64,000 bases of DNA, taken from assembly GCF_002921135.1 (NCBI RefSeq), contig NZ_PQVJ01000019.1, forward strand, positions 93,637 through 157,636. Direction: 5' to 3'. The notes below the pieces were generated by a model. That model ran no database searches and was not told where the DNA came from. It saw only the letters and a list, made by a program, of their open reading frames with translations. Below, piece by piece: positions 8,734 to 17,806 of the stretch (position 1 is the stretch's first letter; every line of letters starts with the position of its first letter). The stretch is from Avibacterium gallinarum (GTDB lineage: Bacteria > Pseudomonadota > Gammaproteobacteria > Enterobacterales > Pasteurellaceae). The translations under genes were made by a program, and so were the position numbers.

Positions 8734-9315
8734 TCAAAAGGGATTTAACGCATTAATCAGGCGGATTTCCTCATAGTCAGCTAAATCCGTGAGAAAAATT
8801 GACCGCACTTTGATTTTATTTTGTTGCAGTAATGCGGTGCGTTGAGTGCCGATTAATAAGGGGCTGTCGGGGGTGAACCATTGTGAGCCTTGGCGAAGTA
8901 TGAGATTGCCAATGGTACAGTCGGTGATTTTGCCTTGTTTCACGATAATGATTTCATCACAATCGCCTTTTTGTTTTAGCAATTGGTTGAAAATGGCGCG
9001 GTCGCTGTACTTCAGGTGGTAGTCAATGTCATCGCAAATCACGGGCTGGAAGCGTTGGTAGGTTTTGCGTTGATAGGGAAAACATTGCAGATGATATTGC
9101 GTGGCATTGTAGTCGATACGGCAGCGGATAATTGGGCTTTGAAGATTTGCCCAAAGTGCGGTGTTTTTTTGCAGAATTTTTGCGAGGGAAAAAATTTCAT
9201 AAGGTTGTCCTGCATAAAATTCACGCAGGCTGTTTTCATAACGCTGTTGGTGCAAGGCTAGATTTTGCACTTGCCCGTTTTCAATGCACAGGGTTTCGAA
9301 CAGGGGAAAATCCAT
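8734..9315 (-). CDS. pabC: aminodeoxychorismate lyase-like protein (class IV aminotransferase fold)
   Basis: A 193-residue protein of the class IV pyridoxal-phosphate family. Visible features are N-terminal F-P-L-F-E-T-L (residues 3-9), the alpha-helical L-H-Q-Q-R-Y-E-N-S-L, and D-E-I-I-I-V-K-Q-G-K-I-T-D-C-T-I-G-N-L-I near 120-139, the family's cofactor-binding segment. It is shorter than E. coli PabC (about 269), as is usual for the short lineage found beside pabB. Expected role: convert 4-amino-4-deoxychorismate to p-aminobenzoate and pyruvate for folate synthesis. Its ATG overlaps the pabB stop by one base (TAATG), suggesting translational coupling. Confidence 0.85.
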   Translation of the reverse strand: MDFPLFETLCIENGQVQNLALHQQRYENSLREFYAGQPYEIFSLAKILQKNTALWANLQSPIIRCRIDYNATQYHLQCFPYQRKTYQRFQPVICDDIDYHLKYSDRAIFNQLLKQKGDCDEIIIVKQGKITDCTIGNLILRQGSQWFTPDSPLLIGTQRTALLQQNKIKVRSIFLTDLADYEEIRLINALNPF

Positions 9316-10310
9316 TATTTTGTTCCTTGTTGAAATTTAAGTGGCACATAAATTTTCTCTAACAATTCTTGATATTCTTGCGAGGCACTGCTTTGAATGG
9401 TGATGCCGCCGCCACTGTGAAAAGCAGTGTTTCCGTTTTGCTGAGAAATAAAGCGAATTGCCACCGCACTTTCTAGGCTTTCACCGTTAAAAATACCAAA
9501 CACGCCAGTGTAATAGCCCCGTGGTGCTAGTTCGGCTTGTTGAATGGTGGCAACGGTTTTTTCTTTCGGCGCACCGCTGATTGAGCCTGCGGGTAAAAGC
9601 TGGCTGAGCATTGTGCCGATGTTGGCTTGCCAGTTTTCCTTAAGATCGGCACAAATTTCAGAACTTGTCTGCCAGATCGCACCACGTTCGGTGAAAATCT
9701 TTTCTAAATAACGAAAACGCTTCACTTGCACATTTTGCCCGACGATAGCCAGATCATTACGCATTAAATCCACAATGGTATAATGTTCCCGTTGCTCTTT
9801 TTCGCAATTGAGTAATTGATTTTCTGCATCGGGAAGGTCTGCGTTAATCGTGCCTTTCATTGGATAAGTGAAAATTTGGTTATGCGCGATTTTCACGAAA
9901 GGCTCAGGGGAAAAGCAGATAAACTCGTTTTTAAACAAGAGTTTATATTTCGCTTGCGTAGCATAAAAAAGCGTAGTGAGATCGTAATTTATCACAATCG
10001 GCGTGGCATAAGTCAGATTAAGCAAATAGGAATTGCCTTGCTGTAGCGCCTGTTGCACAATCTCAAAACCTTGCTGATAAGTGGCGAAATCAATGGGAAA
10101 TTTTTCTAACTTAAAGGGCTGTTTTGGGGCTGCTTTTTGTGCCGTTGCAAGATTATTTTGGCTAGCAAATTCAAACCAAATGCCTTGCTCTGCACATTGT
10201 GTAAGGGGGCAAATGATGGGCTTTTGCTGTTCAAAATCAATCAAAAAGAAAAAGGGCGTGCGTTGCGCACCTAAATGGTTGGCTTGCTGCACAAAGTGAT
10301 TAAATGGCAT
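9315..10310 (-). CDS. pabB: aminodeoxychorismate synthase component I
   Basis: A 331-residue chorismate-utilising enzyme. The conserved core is clear: Y-P-M-K-G-T-I near residues 150-156, R-E-H-Y-T-I-V-D-L-M-R-N-D-L near 175-188, L-L-P-A-G-S-I-S-G-A-P-K-E-K-T near 239-253, and the terminal G-G-G-I-T-I-Q-S-S. It is shorter than E. coli PabB because it lacks most of the N-terminal domain, as in the short PabB group. It aminates chorismate using ammonia from PabA, the first dedicated step to p-aminobenzoate and folate. It is co-transcribed with pabC and divergent from pabA, 58 bp away. TrpE is the alternative, but the pabC partner favours PabB. Confidence 0.92.
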   Translation of the reverse strand: MPFNHFVQQANHLGAQRTPFFFLIDFEQQKPIICPLTQCAEQGIWFEFASQNNLATAQKAAPKQPFKLEKFPIDFATYQQGFEIVQQALQQGNSYLLNLTYATPIVINYDLTTLFYATQAKYKLLFKNEFICFSPEPFVKIAHNQIFTYPMKGTINADLPDAENQLLNCEKEQREHYTIVDLMRNDLAIVGQNVQVKRFRYLEKIFTERGAIWQTSSEICADLKENWQANIGTMLSQLLPAGSISGAPKEKTVATIQQAELAPRGYYTGVFGIFNGESLESAVAIRFISQQNGNTAFHSGGGITIQSSASQEYQELLEKIYVPLKFQQGTK

Positions 10311-10368
10311 AAGGACGATGAATCAAGTAAGATAACAAACATTTTGGTCATTGTAGTGAATCCCTGAG

Positions 10369-10938
10369 ATGAACACAAATTTATTAATTATCAATAATCA
10401 CGATTCTTTTACCTATAATTTAGTGGATTTAATTCGCCAATTTGACGTGCCGTTTTCTGTGGTGAATGTGGAACAGCTAAACCTTGATGAAGTGGACAAT
10501 TTCAGCCATATTTTGATTTCCCCCGGCCCTGATGTACCGAGTGCTTATCCACAACTGTTTGCGATGCTGGAGCGCTATCAGCATCGCAAATCAATTTTGG
10601 GTGTTTGCCTTGGGCATCAAACCCTGTGCCAGTTTTTTGGTGCAACCTTGTATAATTTGCCGCAGGTGCGACACGGGCAAGCAAGGCAAATCAAAGTGCG
10701 GTCAAATTCTGCCTTATTTTTCGGCTTGCCTACGCAATTTCAAATTGGGCTTTACCATTCGTGGGCGGTCTCGCAGCAGGATTTTCCGCCACAATTGGAG
10801 ATTACCGCCACTTGCGAAGATGATGTGATTATGGCTATGCAGCATCGCCATTTGCCGATTTTTGGCGTACAATTTCACCCAGAATCCTATATTTCAGAAC
10901 AGGGCAAGGCGTTAATTGCTAACTGGCTGAAAACTTAA
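10369..10938 (+). CDS. pabA: aminodeoxychorismate/anthranilate synthase glutaminase component
   Basis: A 189-residue class I glutamine amidotransferase. The nucleophile elbow G-V-C-L-G-H-Q (Cys near residue 79), the oxyanion segment S-P-G-P-D, and the His-Glu pair in F-G-V-Q-F-H-P-E-S near 165-173 are all present. It releases ammonia from glutamine for its synthase partner. Divergent pabB makes p-aminobenzoate synthesis the main role; in some bacteria the same subunit also serves anthranilate synthase. Upstream is the short shared promoter region with pabB. An uptake signal lies inside the coding sequence near 10693. Confidence 0.92.
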   Translation: MNTNLLIINNHDSFTYNLVDLIRQFDVPFSVVNVEQLNLDEVDNFSHILISPGPDVPSAYPQLFAMLERYQHRKSILGVCLGHQTLCQFFGATLYNLPQVRHGQARQIKVRSNSALFFGLPTQFQIGLYHSWAVSQQDFPPQLEITATCEDDVIMAMQHRHLPIFGVQFHPESYISEQGKALIANWLKT

Positions 10939-11056
10939 AGCTATCAATGGATTGGTGATGAATAGTTTTAAGCTATTAAATCTATCATTTATATCCATTT
11001 TATTTGTAAGGGATTAATCCCTATTATATTTCCAACAAAACAGAGGAGAACATACT

Positions 11057-11536
11057 ATGGCAACAAATATCGGCTTAGACAAAGCAACTTCAGAAAAATT
11101 AGCACAAGAACTCAATAACTTACTTGCGACTTATCAAGTATTTTATATGAACGTGCGCGGTTATCACTGGAACATTAAAGGGGTAAACTTCTTTGAATTA
11201 CACGCAAAATTTGAAGAAATTTATGATGATTTAGTGGTGAAAGTGGACGAAATCGCAGAGCGTATTTTGACGTTAGGTTACACCCCAAGCAATGCATTCA
11301 GCGAGTATTTAACCAAATCTTTAATCAAAGAACACACAGGCGTGAGTGCAGCACAAGACTGTTTAAGTGGCACATTAAGCGGTTTCAAAACCTTGTTAAA
11401 ACAACAACGTGAAATTCTTGCTTTAGCAGCAGATGCTGATGATGAAGGGACAGCTTCACAAATGAGCGATTATATTAAAGAACAAGAAAAATTAGTGTGG
11501 ATGTTTACTGCCGCTTGCGAAAGCTGCAACAGCTAA
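11057..11536 (+). CDS. dps: Dps-family ferritin-like DNA-protection protein
   Basis: A 159-residue four-helix Dps/miniferritin. The inter-subunit ferroxidase residues are visible in N-V-R-G-Y-H-W-N-I-K-G (His near residue 37), F-F-E-L-H-A-K-F-E-E-I-Y-D-D and D-E-I-A-E-R. Twelve subunits would form a shell that oxidises ferrous iron with peroxide and limits hydroxyl-radical damage. There is no long basic N-terminal tail, so direct DNA binding is doubtful. The C-terminus ends A-C-E-S-C-N-S, an unusual two-cysteine tail. A GAGGAG-like ribosome site (AGAGGAGA) precedes the ATG. Single gene, with its terminator shared with adhE. Confidence 0.93.
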   Translation: MATNIGLDKATSEKLAQELNNLLATYQVFYMNVRGYHWNIKGVNFFELHAKFEEIYDDLVVKVDEIAERILTLGYTPSNAFSEYLTKSLIKEHTGVSAAQDCLSGTLSGFKTLLKQQREILALAADADDEGTASQMSDYIKEQEKLVWMFTAACESCNS

Positions 11537-11570
11537 TTTTTCTCGTAAAAAAGCAAATAAAAAGCGAATA

Positions 11571-11605
11571 AAAAACCACCGCACTTTAAAAGAGCGGTGG
11601 TTTTT
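11571..11605. terminator. bidirectional terminator between dps and adhE
   Basis: AAAAACCACCGC (11571-11582) pairs with GCGGTGGTTTTT (11594-11605), with T/A tails on both sides. The left arm contains a complete uptake signal; the right arm has a shortened one. It can end both dps and the converging adhE transcript. Confidence 0.9.
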
Positions 11606-11648
11606 TCATTTCTTTTTACTGATTAGGATCAATCAGCCTTATAGCCAA

Positions 11649-14273
11649 TTAATATTGGCTTGGATCATAACCGTAATAAGCATTGGTTAAGATCACTTCC
11701 ATATCTTCCACTAATGGCAAGCGTGGGTTCGCCGGTGAACATTGATCCTCAAAGGCAAGCAAGGCAATATCACGGCGTGCGTCAAGCCAAGTTTGCTCAT
11801 CAATGCCTTGTTCTTTGAAGGACATTTGAATTCCTACGCTAGCGGCTAAATCATAACAAGCTTGGGCGAAAGATTTCACGCCCTCTTCTGGGGTTGCGCA
11901 AGGCAAGCCGAGCATACGCGCGATTTCTTGGTATTTCACATCAGCTTTGTAATGATTGTATTTCGGCCAAGTTGCCACTTTTTGCGGACGTGTGCCGTTA
12001 TAACGAATCACGTGCGGCATTAAAATCGCATTGGTACGTCCGTGTGGTGTGTGGAAACGACCGCCAATTTTGTGCGCGAGCGAGTGGTTCATTCCTAAGA
12101 ACGCATTGGCAAATGCCATTCCCGCCATTGTTGATGCATTGTGCATTTTTTCGCGCGCTTCTGGATCTCTTTCTTTCACTGAACGTTCAAGATTTTCAAA
12201 CACGAGTTTAATCGCTTGCAAGGCTAAACCGTCAGTAAAATCGTTGGCGAGTACAGAAACATAGGCTTCCGTCGCGTGTGTCAGTACATCTAAGCCTGTA
12301 TCTGCGGCAACGTGAGCTGGCACAGTCATTACCAAAGCAGGATCAACAATAGCAACCGTTGGAGTGAGTGAGTAATCGGCGATTGGATATTTTTTATCCC
12401 CCTCGGTGATCACCGCAAATGGGGTTACTTCAGAACCTGTACCTGAAGTGGTTGGAATACCAATAAAGCGTGCTTTGCGTCCTAATTGTGGGAATTTGAA
12501 GGCACGTTTACGAATATCCATAAATTTCTGTACGAGATCGCGGAAATCCACTTCAGGCTGTTCATAGAATAACCACATTACTTTCGCCGCGTCCATTGAT
12601 GAGCCACCGCCTAGGGCAATAATGGTGTCTGGTTTGTAGCTGCGGATTAGCTCAACCCCACGGCGTACGGTTTCAATGCTTGGATCTGGCTCAACATCGG
12701 CGAATAATTGATAGGTAACGTGATTGCCGCGTGCGGTGATTTGTTTCGCAATTTTTTCTACAAAGCCTAAATCTACCATTGTGCGGTCGGTGATGATTAC
12801 CACACGTTCCATTCCTTTCATTGATTGTAAATATTGGATTGAATCCCGTTCAAAATAGATTTTTGAAGGCACTTTAAACCATTGCATATTATTTCTCCGT
12901 CTGCCTACTCGTTTAATATTTAATAAATTCACCGCACTGACGTTGTTGCCTACGGAGTTTTTACCGTAAGAACCACAACCAAGGGTTAAAGATGGCAAGA
13001 AGGAGTTATAAACGTCCCCGATACCACCGAAAGTGGACGGTGAATTCCAAATCACACGAATGGCTTTCACTCGCTCACCAAATTCTTTGGCAAGGGCTGC
13101 ATCTTTGGTGTGAATGGCAGCGGAATGGCCTAAACCGTTAAATTCCACCATTTGCTCGGCAAGTTTCACCCCTTCTTCACGGGAATGGGATTTAAGCAAA
13201 GCTAGCACTGGGGAAAGTTTTTCACGGGTGAGTGGCTCTTTTGGCCCAACTTCTTTACATTCAGCTAACAGAATATTGGTTTTTTCTGGCACTTCAAAAC
13301 CTGCTTGTTGCGCGATCCAATGGGCGGGTTTACCCACTACGTTGGCGTTTAATTTTGCCCCTGCACAGTTTGCGCTGTTTGCTTTTGCGCCGAACATAAA
13401 TTCTTCCAACATCGCTTTTTCTTTTTTATTGACTAGGTAAACGCCGTAAGATTTCATCTCTTTAATGAAATCGTCATAGATTTCCGCATCAACAATCGCC
13501 GCTTGTTCAGATGCACAAATCATTCCGTTATCAAAGGCTTTGGACATCACAATATCGTGTACCGCTTGTTGAAGATCTGCGCTTTTTTCCACATAAGCTG
13601 GCACATTTCCTGCCCCTACGCCTAAAGCAGGTTTACCGCAAGAATAAGCCGCTTCAACCATTGCGTTACCGCCTGTGGCTAAAATAGTTGCGATACCAGG
13701 GTGTTTCATTAACGCTGCTGTGCCTTCCATTGATGGTGTTTCAATCCATTGAATACAATGTTTTGGCGCACCCGCTGCCACCGCAGCATCATAAACAATA
13801 CGTGCAGCGTGAGCGGAAGATTGTTGTGCCGAAGGGTGGAAAGCAAAAATAATTGGGTTACGAGTTTTAAGGGCGATAAGGGCTTTGAAGATGGTGGTGG
13901 AAGTTGGGTTAGTGGTCGGCGTGATACCGCAAATCACCCCAACAGGGTCGGCAATTTCGGTAATGCCTGTGACATCATCTTCACTAATCACCCCAACGGT
14001 TTTGAGATTCCGCATATTATTCACCACATATTCGCAGGCAAATAAATTTTTCGTTGCTTTATCTTCAAACACACCGCGCCCAGTTTCTTCATAAGCGTGC
14101 ATTGCAAGCACACCGTGCTGATCGAGCGCCGCTACCGAGGCTTTCGCCACAATGTAATCAACCTGTTCTTGGTTGAGCTGGCGGAATTCTTCTAAGGCAA
14201 CTAAGCCTTTTTCCACCAAGGCGTTCACTTCTGCTTGAGCTGGGCTAATTGTGTTTTCAACCACGTTACTCAT
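11649..14273 (-). CDS. adhE: bifunctional acetaldehyde-CoA/alcohol dehydrogenase
   Basis: An 874-residue two-domain enzyme of normal length. Residues 1 to about 440 are the CoA-dependent aldehyde dehydrogenase, with the catalytic cysteine in F-D-N-G-M-I-C-A-S-E-Q near 247. After a linker comes the iron-dependent alcohol dehydrogenase, with G-G-G-S-S-M-D-A-A-K and iron-ligand region H-A-T-E-A-Y, F-L-G-M-N-H-S-L-A-H-K and F-H-T-P-H-G-R. It reduces acetyl-CoA to ethanol with NADH in fermentation and forms long spirosomes in relatives. The ATG is preceded by AGGAGAAA. A near-consensus CRP site lies about 100 bp upstream. Single-gene unit, converging on dps. Confidence 0.98.
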   Translation of the reverse strand: MSNVVENTISPAQAEVNALVEKGLVALEEFRQLNQEQVDYIVAKASVAALDQHGVLAMHAYEETGRGVFEDKATKNLFACEYVVNNMRNLKTVGVISEDDVTGITEIADPVGVICGITPTTNPTSTTIFKALIALKTRNPIIFAFHPSAQQSSAHAARIVYDAAVAAGAPKHCIQWIETPSMEGTAALMKHPGIATILATGGNAMVEAAYSCGKPALGVGAGNVPAYVEKSADLQQAVHDIVMSKAFDNGMICASEQAAIVDAEIYDDFIKEMKSYGVYLVNKKEKAMLEEFMFGAKANSANCAGAKLNANVVGKPAHWIAQQAGFEVPEKTNILLAECKEVGPKEPLTREKLSPVLALLKSHSREEGVKLAEQMVEFNGLGHSAAIHTKDAALAKEFGERVKAIRVIWNSPSTFGGIGDVYNSFLPSLTLGCGSYGKNSVGNNVSAVNLLNIKRVGRRRNNMQWFKVPSKIYFERDSIQYLQSMKGMERVVIITDRTMVDLGFVEKIAKQITARGNHVTYQLFADVEPDPSIETVRRGVELIRSYKPDTIIALGGGSSMDAAKVMWLFYEQPEVDFRDLVQKFMDIRKRAFKFPQLGRKARFIGIPTTSGTGSEVTPFAVITEGDKKYPIADYSLTPTVAIVDPALVMTVPAHVAADTGLDVLTHATEAYVSVLANDFTDGLALQAIKLVFENLERSVKERDPEAREKMHNASTMAGMAFANAFLGMNHSLAHKIGGRFHTPHGRTNAILMPHVIRYNGTRPQKVATWPKYNHYKADVKYQEIARMLGLPCATPEEGVKSFAQACYDLAASVGIQMSFKEQGIDEQTWLDARRDIALLAFEDQCSPANPRLPLVEDMEVILTNAYYGYDPSQY

Positions 14274-14373
14274 AATGATTTCTCCTAAAGTTTTAAATTG
14301 ATAATTTTTTTCTGCGAAAAATTATACCTACTTGGAGGGATAAGAGCGTAAACAATTTTGCATTAAAAGAGTA

Positions 14374-14395
14374 AACTGTGATCTAGATCAAATAG
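14374..14395 (-). promoter_or_regulatory. CRP-like binding site upstream of adhE
   Basis: The 22-mer has TGTGATCTAGATCAAAT at its core, against the CRP consensus core TGTGATCTAGATCACAT, so nearly every conserved base matches. It lies about 100 bp upstream of the adhE start and about 175 bp upstream of the divergent membrane-protein gene. Fermentative adhE genes are often under such global control; binding here is inferred. Confidence 0.7.
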
Positions 14396-14569
14396 CAAAA
14401 ATACGCTTATTTTACAAGCATTTAACTCCATTTTAACAAATGGCAAAATTGCCTTATTTTTTAAAGAGATCCAACCATCAGCAAAGCAAAGTGGAATTAA
14501 TTTAAAAGGTGAAAAAAATCGCTTAAAATCTGTGTAGTTGATAATTATTCCTATTTGTTGAGGTTAAGT

Positions 14570-15303
14570 ATGAACGAACGTATTTCTTTTGCTCAATTAC
14601 TCAATTCTTCTATTTTACTCGGCTTTCTCGTGCTGGTTGGCTGGTCGGTGGCTTATTGTTATAACTGGGGATTGGCTTGGTATTATGGCTACCCTTGGGA
14701 AATCGTGGAAGTCGGAAGATCGGACATTGCACGCAGTTTATTCCACGTTCTCGGCGTATCTGCGTTTATGCTGCTGACCTATGTTTTAGGGATTAAACTA
14801 TTGATTTTATTGAAAGCGAAACTCTCATCATCGCCTTTTAACTTTGTTCGCACGTTGCTAACTTGCTTCATTTTAAGCTTCCCATTATTTTTGGAAATTA
14901 CCGTGCTGATTAAAGTGTTCACGCTTTATAGCTTATTAATTTATCTTGCTGGGCTGCTCATCATCAGCCTGCTACTATGCCGTTTTTCACCCGTTACAAC
15001 ATCTGTATGCTATGGCAATTTCTCACCACAAAACAAATCAACATCGTGCCGACAATGGTGGTGATTTATTTTTACTTTGTGATCCTTGCTTGTCTTGTGG
15101 GTTACCTGCGTCCTTTTAACAAAGAGATGTATCACAAGCTAGAGATCAATGCCGAGCAGTATTTTATCCTAGCCAAGAACTGCAACAGCCTGATTTTAGG
15201 CAAAAGCTATGAAAAGGGTGGTAAGGATTTCTATTTAATGCCTTGTCATTACGGTAATAAAGGGGATATTTGCCATATTGTGGCGGGTATGGCAGAAAAA
15301 TAG
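14570..15303 (+). pseudogene. hypothetical multi-pass membrane protein, reading frame broken by one base
   Basis: A membrane protein encoded in two overlapping frames. The first part runs from ATG 14570 (GAGG just upstream) with about four hydrophobic segments, then leaves frame and stops at 15064. The second part continues one frame back from about 14981 to a stop at 15303. The junction is a run of five T at 14983-14987. A sixth T would join L-L-L-C-R-F to F-T-R-Y-N-I-C-M-L-W and give one protein of about 244 residues with five or so membrane segments and a soluble tail (M-Y-H-K-L-E-I-N-A-E-Q-Y-F). I do not recognise the family. It could be a real mutation, slippage-based phase variation or a sequencing error. 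Confidence 0.7.
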
Positions 15304-15317
15304 CTTCTTTCCTCAAC

Positions 15318-15352
15318 AAAAAAAGTGCGGTGGAAAATACCGCACTTTTTTT
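15318..15352. terminator. uptake-signal dyad terminator
   Basis: A 14-bp perfect stem made of AAAGTGCGGT (from 15322) and ACCGCACTTT (to 15348) with A/T extensions, loop of seven bases, and a T run to the right. It ends the broken membrane-protein gene. Confidence 0.9.
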
Positions 15353-15502
15353 GCCATTTTATTTATAAAACCAAAGAATTTTTGCTTTATTGTTTACTAA
15401 TAAGAAAAAAAGTATTCACGAAAGGGGGGCTTTATCTCCCAATTCTGCGGCGTAAAATATCCCCCGTAAAACAAATTAACGAACAGAATTAGGAGCGTAA
15501 AT

Positions 15503-16222
15503 ATGAACACAGTATTTCATTCAGCAGATAGCCGTGGCAATGCAAATCACGGTTGGTTAAAAAGCCGTCATACCTTTAGCTTTGCCAATTATTATGATCC
15601 AGCGCGTATTCATTTTGGTGCATTGCGTGTGATCAATGATGATTATGTAGAAGGGGGAATGGGCTTTGGCACACACCCACACGACAATATGGAAATTATT
15701 TCTATTCCATTAAGTGGTGATTTAGCACACAAAGACAGTATGGGGAACGGCAGTGTGATTCGCCAAGGTGATATTCAAGTGATGTCAGCTGGAACAGGCA
15801 TTACACACAGCGAAATGAACCCAAATGCGGACACACCAGTGCAATTTTTACAAATTTGGGTGTTTCCAAATCAACGTAATGTGACACCACGTTATCAGCA
15901 AATTAGCATTGCTGAAGGGGAAAAACGCAATGATTTCCAACAAATTCTTTCACCGAATGCCGATGATGAAGGCGTGTGGATTCACCAAGATGCGTGGTTC
16001 TCTCTTGCGAAATTTGATCAAGGTACGAGCAAAACTTATAACCTTCATAAAGCAGGCAACGGCGTGTATGCTTTTGTATTAAAAGGCAACGTGACGATTG
16101 CAGGAAAACCGCTATCAAGCCGTGATGGTTTAGGTATTTGGGATACCGAAAGTTTCGATGTGGTGGCCGATTCCGACACAGAAATTCTGTTAATGGAAGT
16201 GCCAATGGAATTACCACAATAA
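15503..16222 (+). CDS. pirin-family protein (YhhW-like)
   Basis: A 239-residue bicupin of the pirin family. The N-terminal cupin holds the metal-binding set, with H-P-H-D-N-M-E near residues 58-64 and G-T-G-I-T-H-S-E-M-N near 98-107. The length and the opening N-x-x-F-H-x-A-x-x-R-G resemble E. coli YhhW, which has quercetin 2,3-dioxygenase activity in vitro. The natural substrate is unknown. The start is supported by AGGAG eight bases upstream. Single gene with its own strong terminator. Confidence 0.9.
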   Translation: MNTVFHSADSRGNANHGWLKSRHTFSFANYYDPARIHFGALRVINDDYVEGGMGFGTHPHDNMEIISIPLSGDLAHKDSMGNGSVIRQGDIQVMSAGTGITHSEMNPNADTPVQFLQIWVFPNQRNVTPRYQQISIAEGEKRNDFQQILSPNADDEGVWIHQDAWFSLAKFDQGTSKTYNLHKAGNGVYAFVLKGNVTIAGKPLSSRDGLGIWDTESFDVVADSDTEILLMEVPMELPQ

Positions 16223-16235
16223 GGGCTTAAAACAT

Positions 16236-16270
16236 AAAATCGCTTATCTTTCGGGATAAGCGATTTTTTT
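16236..16270 (+). terminator. rho-independent terminator of the pirin gene
   Basis: A 13-bp stem AAAATCGCTTATC/GATAAGCGATTTT (16236-16248 and 16255-16267) followed by T7, fourteen bases after the stop codon. Confidence 0.93.
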
Positions 16271-16329
16271 ATAAAACAGAAGTGCGGTGGAAAATTTCCG
16301 AATTTTTCACCGCGCTTTATCTTTTGCCG

Positions 16330-17160
16330 TTAGTTAAAGGTGTTACATTGGCTTGGCTCACCAGTTTGCAAACCACGTTTAAACCAAGTTAAACGCTGTG
16401 CAGACGTGCCGTGGGTAAAGCTGTCTGGCACGGCATAGCCTTGTGAGCGTTTTTGTAAGCGATCGTCCCCAACCGCTTCAGCAGCGCGGAAGGCTTTTTC
16501 TAAATCGCCTGTTTCAAATAGGCCAGTTTTGGCGGCTTGATTAGCCCACACACCGGCAAAACAATCTGCCTGCAATTCTAATTTAACCGAAAGCTGATTG
16601 GCTTGTGCTTGGCTAAGGCTTTGTTGCGCGCGATGAACTTTCGGCAAAATACCAAGCAAGTTTTGGATATGGTGTCCGACTTCGTGAGCGATCACATAGG
16701 CAAAAGCAGATTCCCCTTCCGCACCGAGTTGATGTTTCATATCACTATAAAAAGACAGATCCAAATAAACACGATGATCGTTCGGGCAGTAGAACGGCCC
16801 CATTGCAGATTGTCCTGTGCCACAGGCGGTGGAGGTCGCGCCATTGTACAGCACCATAATAGGCGGGGCATAACGCTGATTTTGTTGTGCGAAATAATTT
16901 CCCCACACGGTTTCTGTATCCGCTAATACCACCCGAGAAAGGCTGTTAAGCTCTTGTTCTTCTTGGCTACTTACCGTATGGTTAGCTTGACTGCCAAAAT
17001 CAGGTGTGCCGACAAGCCCTGATAAATCAACGCCATAATAAGCACCAACCAATAAAATAATAAAGCCGAGCACGCCCGTTTTTTTACCGCCGCCGAAACC
17101 GCCTCTTGCACTTCTTCTGTCTTCCACATTGGAACTTTCTCTACGACTTTGCCAACGCAT
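16330..17160 (-). CDS. neutral zinc metallopeptidase, YpfJ family
   Basis: A 276-residue membrane-anchored protein. A basic glycine-rich start (R-R-S-A-R-G-G-F-G-G-G-K-K) is followed by one membrane segment near residues 28-45. The zinc-peptidase motif H-E-V-G-H-H lies near 158-163, with the downstream E-L-Q-A-D-C-F-A-G-V-W-A supplying the third ligand. This matches the YpfJ/zinc_peptidase family. The catalytic domain would be periplasmic. Substrates are not known. AGGAAAAA precedes the ATG. Single gene, converging on the pirin gene; an imperfect uptake-signal dyad lies between them near 16282-16317. Confidence 0.9.
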   Translation of the reverse strand: MRWQSRRESSNVEDRRSARGGFGGGKKTGVLGFIILLVGAYYGVDLSGLVGTPDFGSQANHTVSSQEEQELNSLSRVVLADTETVWGNYFAQQNQRYAPPIMVLYNGATSTACGTGQSAMGPFYCPNDHRVYLDLSFYSDMKHQLGAEGESAFAYVIAHEVGHHIQNLLGILPKVHRAQQSLSQAQANQLSVKLELQADCFAGVWANQAAKTGLFETGDLEKAFRAAEAVGDDRLQKRSQGYAVPDSFTHGTSAQRLTWFKRGLQTGEPSQCNTFN

Positions 17161-17349
17161 AATTTTTCCTCAGTTACTAAAATTGGCGGCTATTTTAGTA
17201 TAAAAGAAAGAAAAGTGCGGTGCTTTTTTGCGAAGAATTTTCAATTAATGTAAAGATCAAGATTATTTACAGAAGGCATATAGACTTATGAAGATGAATT
17301 GGGTAGGCTTAGCAGCCTAACTCAATGTTTTATAAATAAGGAGCTAAAA

Positions 17350-17793
17350 ATGGGTTTATTTGATTTTGTTGGCGATATTGGTCGCAAACTTTTCTCTAAA
17401 AAGGAAGACGCCTCTGAGGCCGTGGAAAAGCACATTGCGGAAGATAATCCTGGGGTGGAAAATCTTTCGGTTAAAGTGGAAGATGGCGTGGCTAAAATTG
17501 AAGGGAATGCAGCTTCTGCGGAAGCCTTAGAAAAAGCGATTTTAATGGCTGGTAACGTGGTAGGCATTAATTCAGTAAATGTCGATGGTGTAGCCATTGA
17601 GAACGGTGAAAGTTTGGCAACTGATGAAGAATTTTATGTGATCCAAAAAGGCGATACCCTTTGGAAAATCGCAGAAAAAACCTATGGCAATGGAGCAAAA
17701 TACACAGCCATTGTTGAAGCAAATAAAGAAGTGATTAAAGATGCGGATAAGATCTTCCCAGGTCAGAAAATTCGTTTACCAAAATCACTTTAA
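17350..17793 (+). CDS. BON and LysM domain protein (Kbp/YgaU-like)
   Basis: A 147-residue protein. The ATG at 17350 follows AAGGAGCTAAAA; the longer upstream frame from 17299 lacks a ribosome site. Residues about 20-90 form a BON domain (V-E-N-L-S-V-K-V-E-D-G-V-A-K-I-E-G). Residues about 95-147 form a LysM repeat (Y-V-I-Q-K-G-D-T-L-W-K-I-A-E-K-T-Y-G). No signal peptide is visible. The layout matches E. coli Kbp (YgaU), a cytoplasmic potassium-binding protein, so a potassium role is possible but not shown here. Its terminator follows directly. Confidence 0.9.
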   Translation: MGLFDFVGDIGRKLFSKKEDASEAVEKHIAEDNPGVENLSVKVEDGVAKIEGNAASAEALEKAILMAGNVVGINSVNVDGVAIENGESLATDEEFYVIQKGDTLWKIAEKTYGNGAKYTAIVEANKEVIKDADKIFPGQKIRLPKSL

Positions 17794-17806
17794 TTAAGCA
17801 TATAGC

